DNA of 64,000 nucleotides from Persicaria tinctoria (taxonomy: Eukaryota; Streptophyta; Magnoliopsida; Caryophyllales; Polygonaceae), in contig JBANSL010000004.1 in NCBI GenBank assembly GCA_037127255.1, positions 14,887,967-14,951,966 of the forward strand. Direction: 5' to 3'. How positions within the stretch are numbered: the first letter of the stretch is position 1; the number at the start of each line of letters is the position of its first letter. Shown here piece by piece: positions 63,898-64,000 of this stretch. A program made the position numbers and the translations under genes. The notes beneath the pieces were generated by a model that did no database searches, had not been told where the DNA came from, and was given only the letters and a program-made list of their open reading frames with translations.

Positions 63898-64000
63898 GGT
63901 TGGAGAAAGTGAGAGCTGGATTTGGCTTTGATCTGTTGTAAGCTTTCTTTGAGTTTATTCAATGCAATTTAGTTCCTTTTTATTATTGATGTGTTTATTC
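63898..64000 (+). repeat. Start of the next LTR piece, cut by the window end
   Basis: GGTTGGAGAAAGTGAGAG at 63898 repeats the 62521 junction, so at least a third tandem unit begins here. Confidence 0.78.

Noticed and set aside
1..64000. tRNA, rRNA or intact host gene
   Set aside because: Nothing with a convincing cloverleaf, rRNA block or unbroken multi-exon host gene was seen by reading. A tRNAscan or homology search could still change this.

Overview
This window is repeat-rich plant (angiosperm, probably eudicot) heterochromatin. No intact single-copy host gene, tRNA or rRNA gene was recognised. The plant assignment rests on the element types: Ty1/copia with a tRNA-iMet primer site, Ty3/gypsy of the Athila and Tat types with a primer site complementary to the 3' end of plant tRNA-Asp, a LINE with a zf-RVT tail, and B3-like domains, a plant-specific fold. 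The species cannot be named from the sequence.

The layout is a stack of insertions inside insertions. Most layers can be ordered because target-site duplications (TSDs) survive. Bottom layer (1-6001): a decayed copia element on the minus strand, carrying a 5'-truncated LINE (1705-2607) and a solo LTR (4359-5494). Next layer (about 6002 to beyond 59935): a decayed Tat-type Ty3/gypsy element on the minus strand. Its gag, protease, RT, two RNase H domains and integrase occupy 59.9-55.7 kb. Downstream of pol lie satellite-like tandem repeats, several B3-like domains on both strands, and an antisense plus-strand gene (7852-10223) resembling the 'putative gypsy type transposon' family. Third layer: element A (12264-48567, TSD TTAGT) interrupts one of the tandem repeats. 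Fourth layer: four elements sit in A. These are a SIRE-like copia (13017-22190, TSD GATGT), which itself carries a solo LTR (15685-17100); C1 (23593-29748); C2 (31758-40223, TSD TATAT); and D (41029-47304, TSD AGGAC). Two more solo LTRs lie in the Tat element, at 49924-51134 and 51387-53354 (TSD AGGCT). The right end (59936-64000) is a mosaic of related LTR and internal fragments.

C1, C2, D, the solo LTR at 51387 and the right-end mosaic belong to one superfamily of Athila-like, apparently non-autonomous elements. C2 keeps gag and protease but no RT or catalytic integrase. C1 and D have no gag or pol; each carries one intact ORF of 263 or 242 codons whose C-terminal half is strongly conserved between them. 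All three share a roughly 1.4 kb 3' noncoding region. They must depend on other elements for reverse transcription and integration.

The most unusual signal is a spaced decamer, TCGANNTCGA, in the LTRs of this superfamily. It occurs in pairs about 19-21 bp apart. The pairs repeat about every 90-113 bp, in up to five units upstream of the TATA box, and further pairs occur in U5 and in coding DNA. The middle dinucleotide differs by subfamily (mostly CG/CA/TG in C1, TC...GA in C2, GA in D, TA in the solo LTR at 51387). The second unusual signal is the set of B3-like domains in the Tat element: plus-strand (antisense) copies keep a short intron-like gap, and minus-strand (sense) copies lack it.
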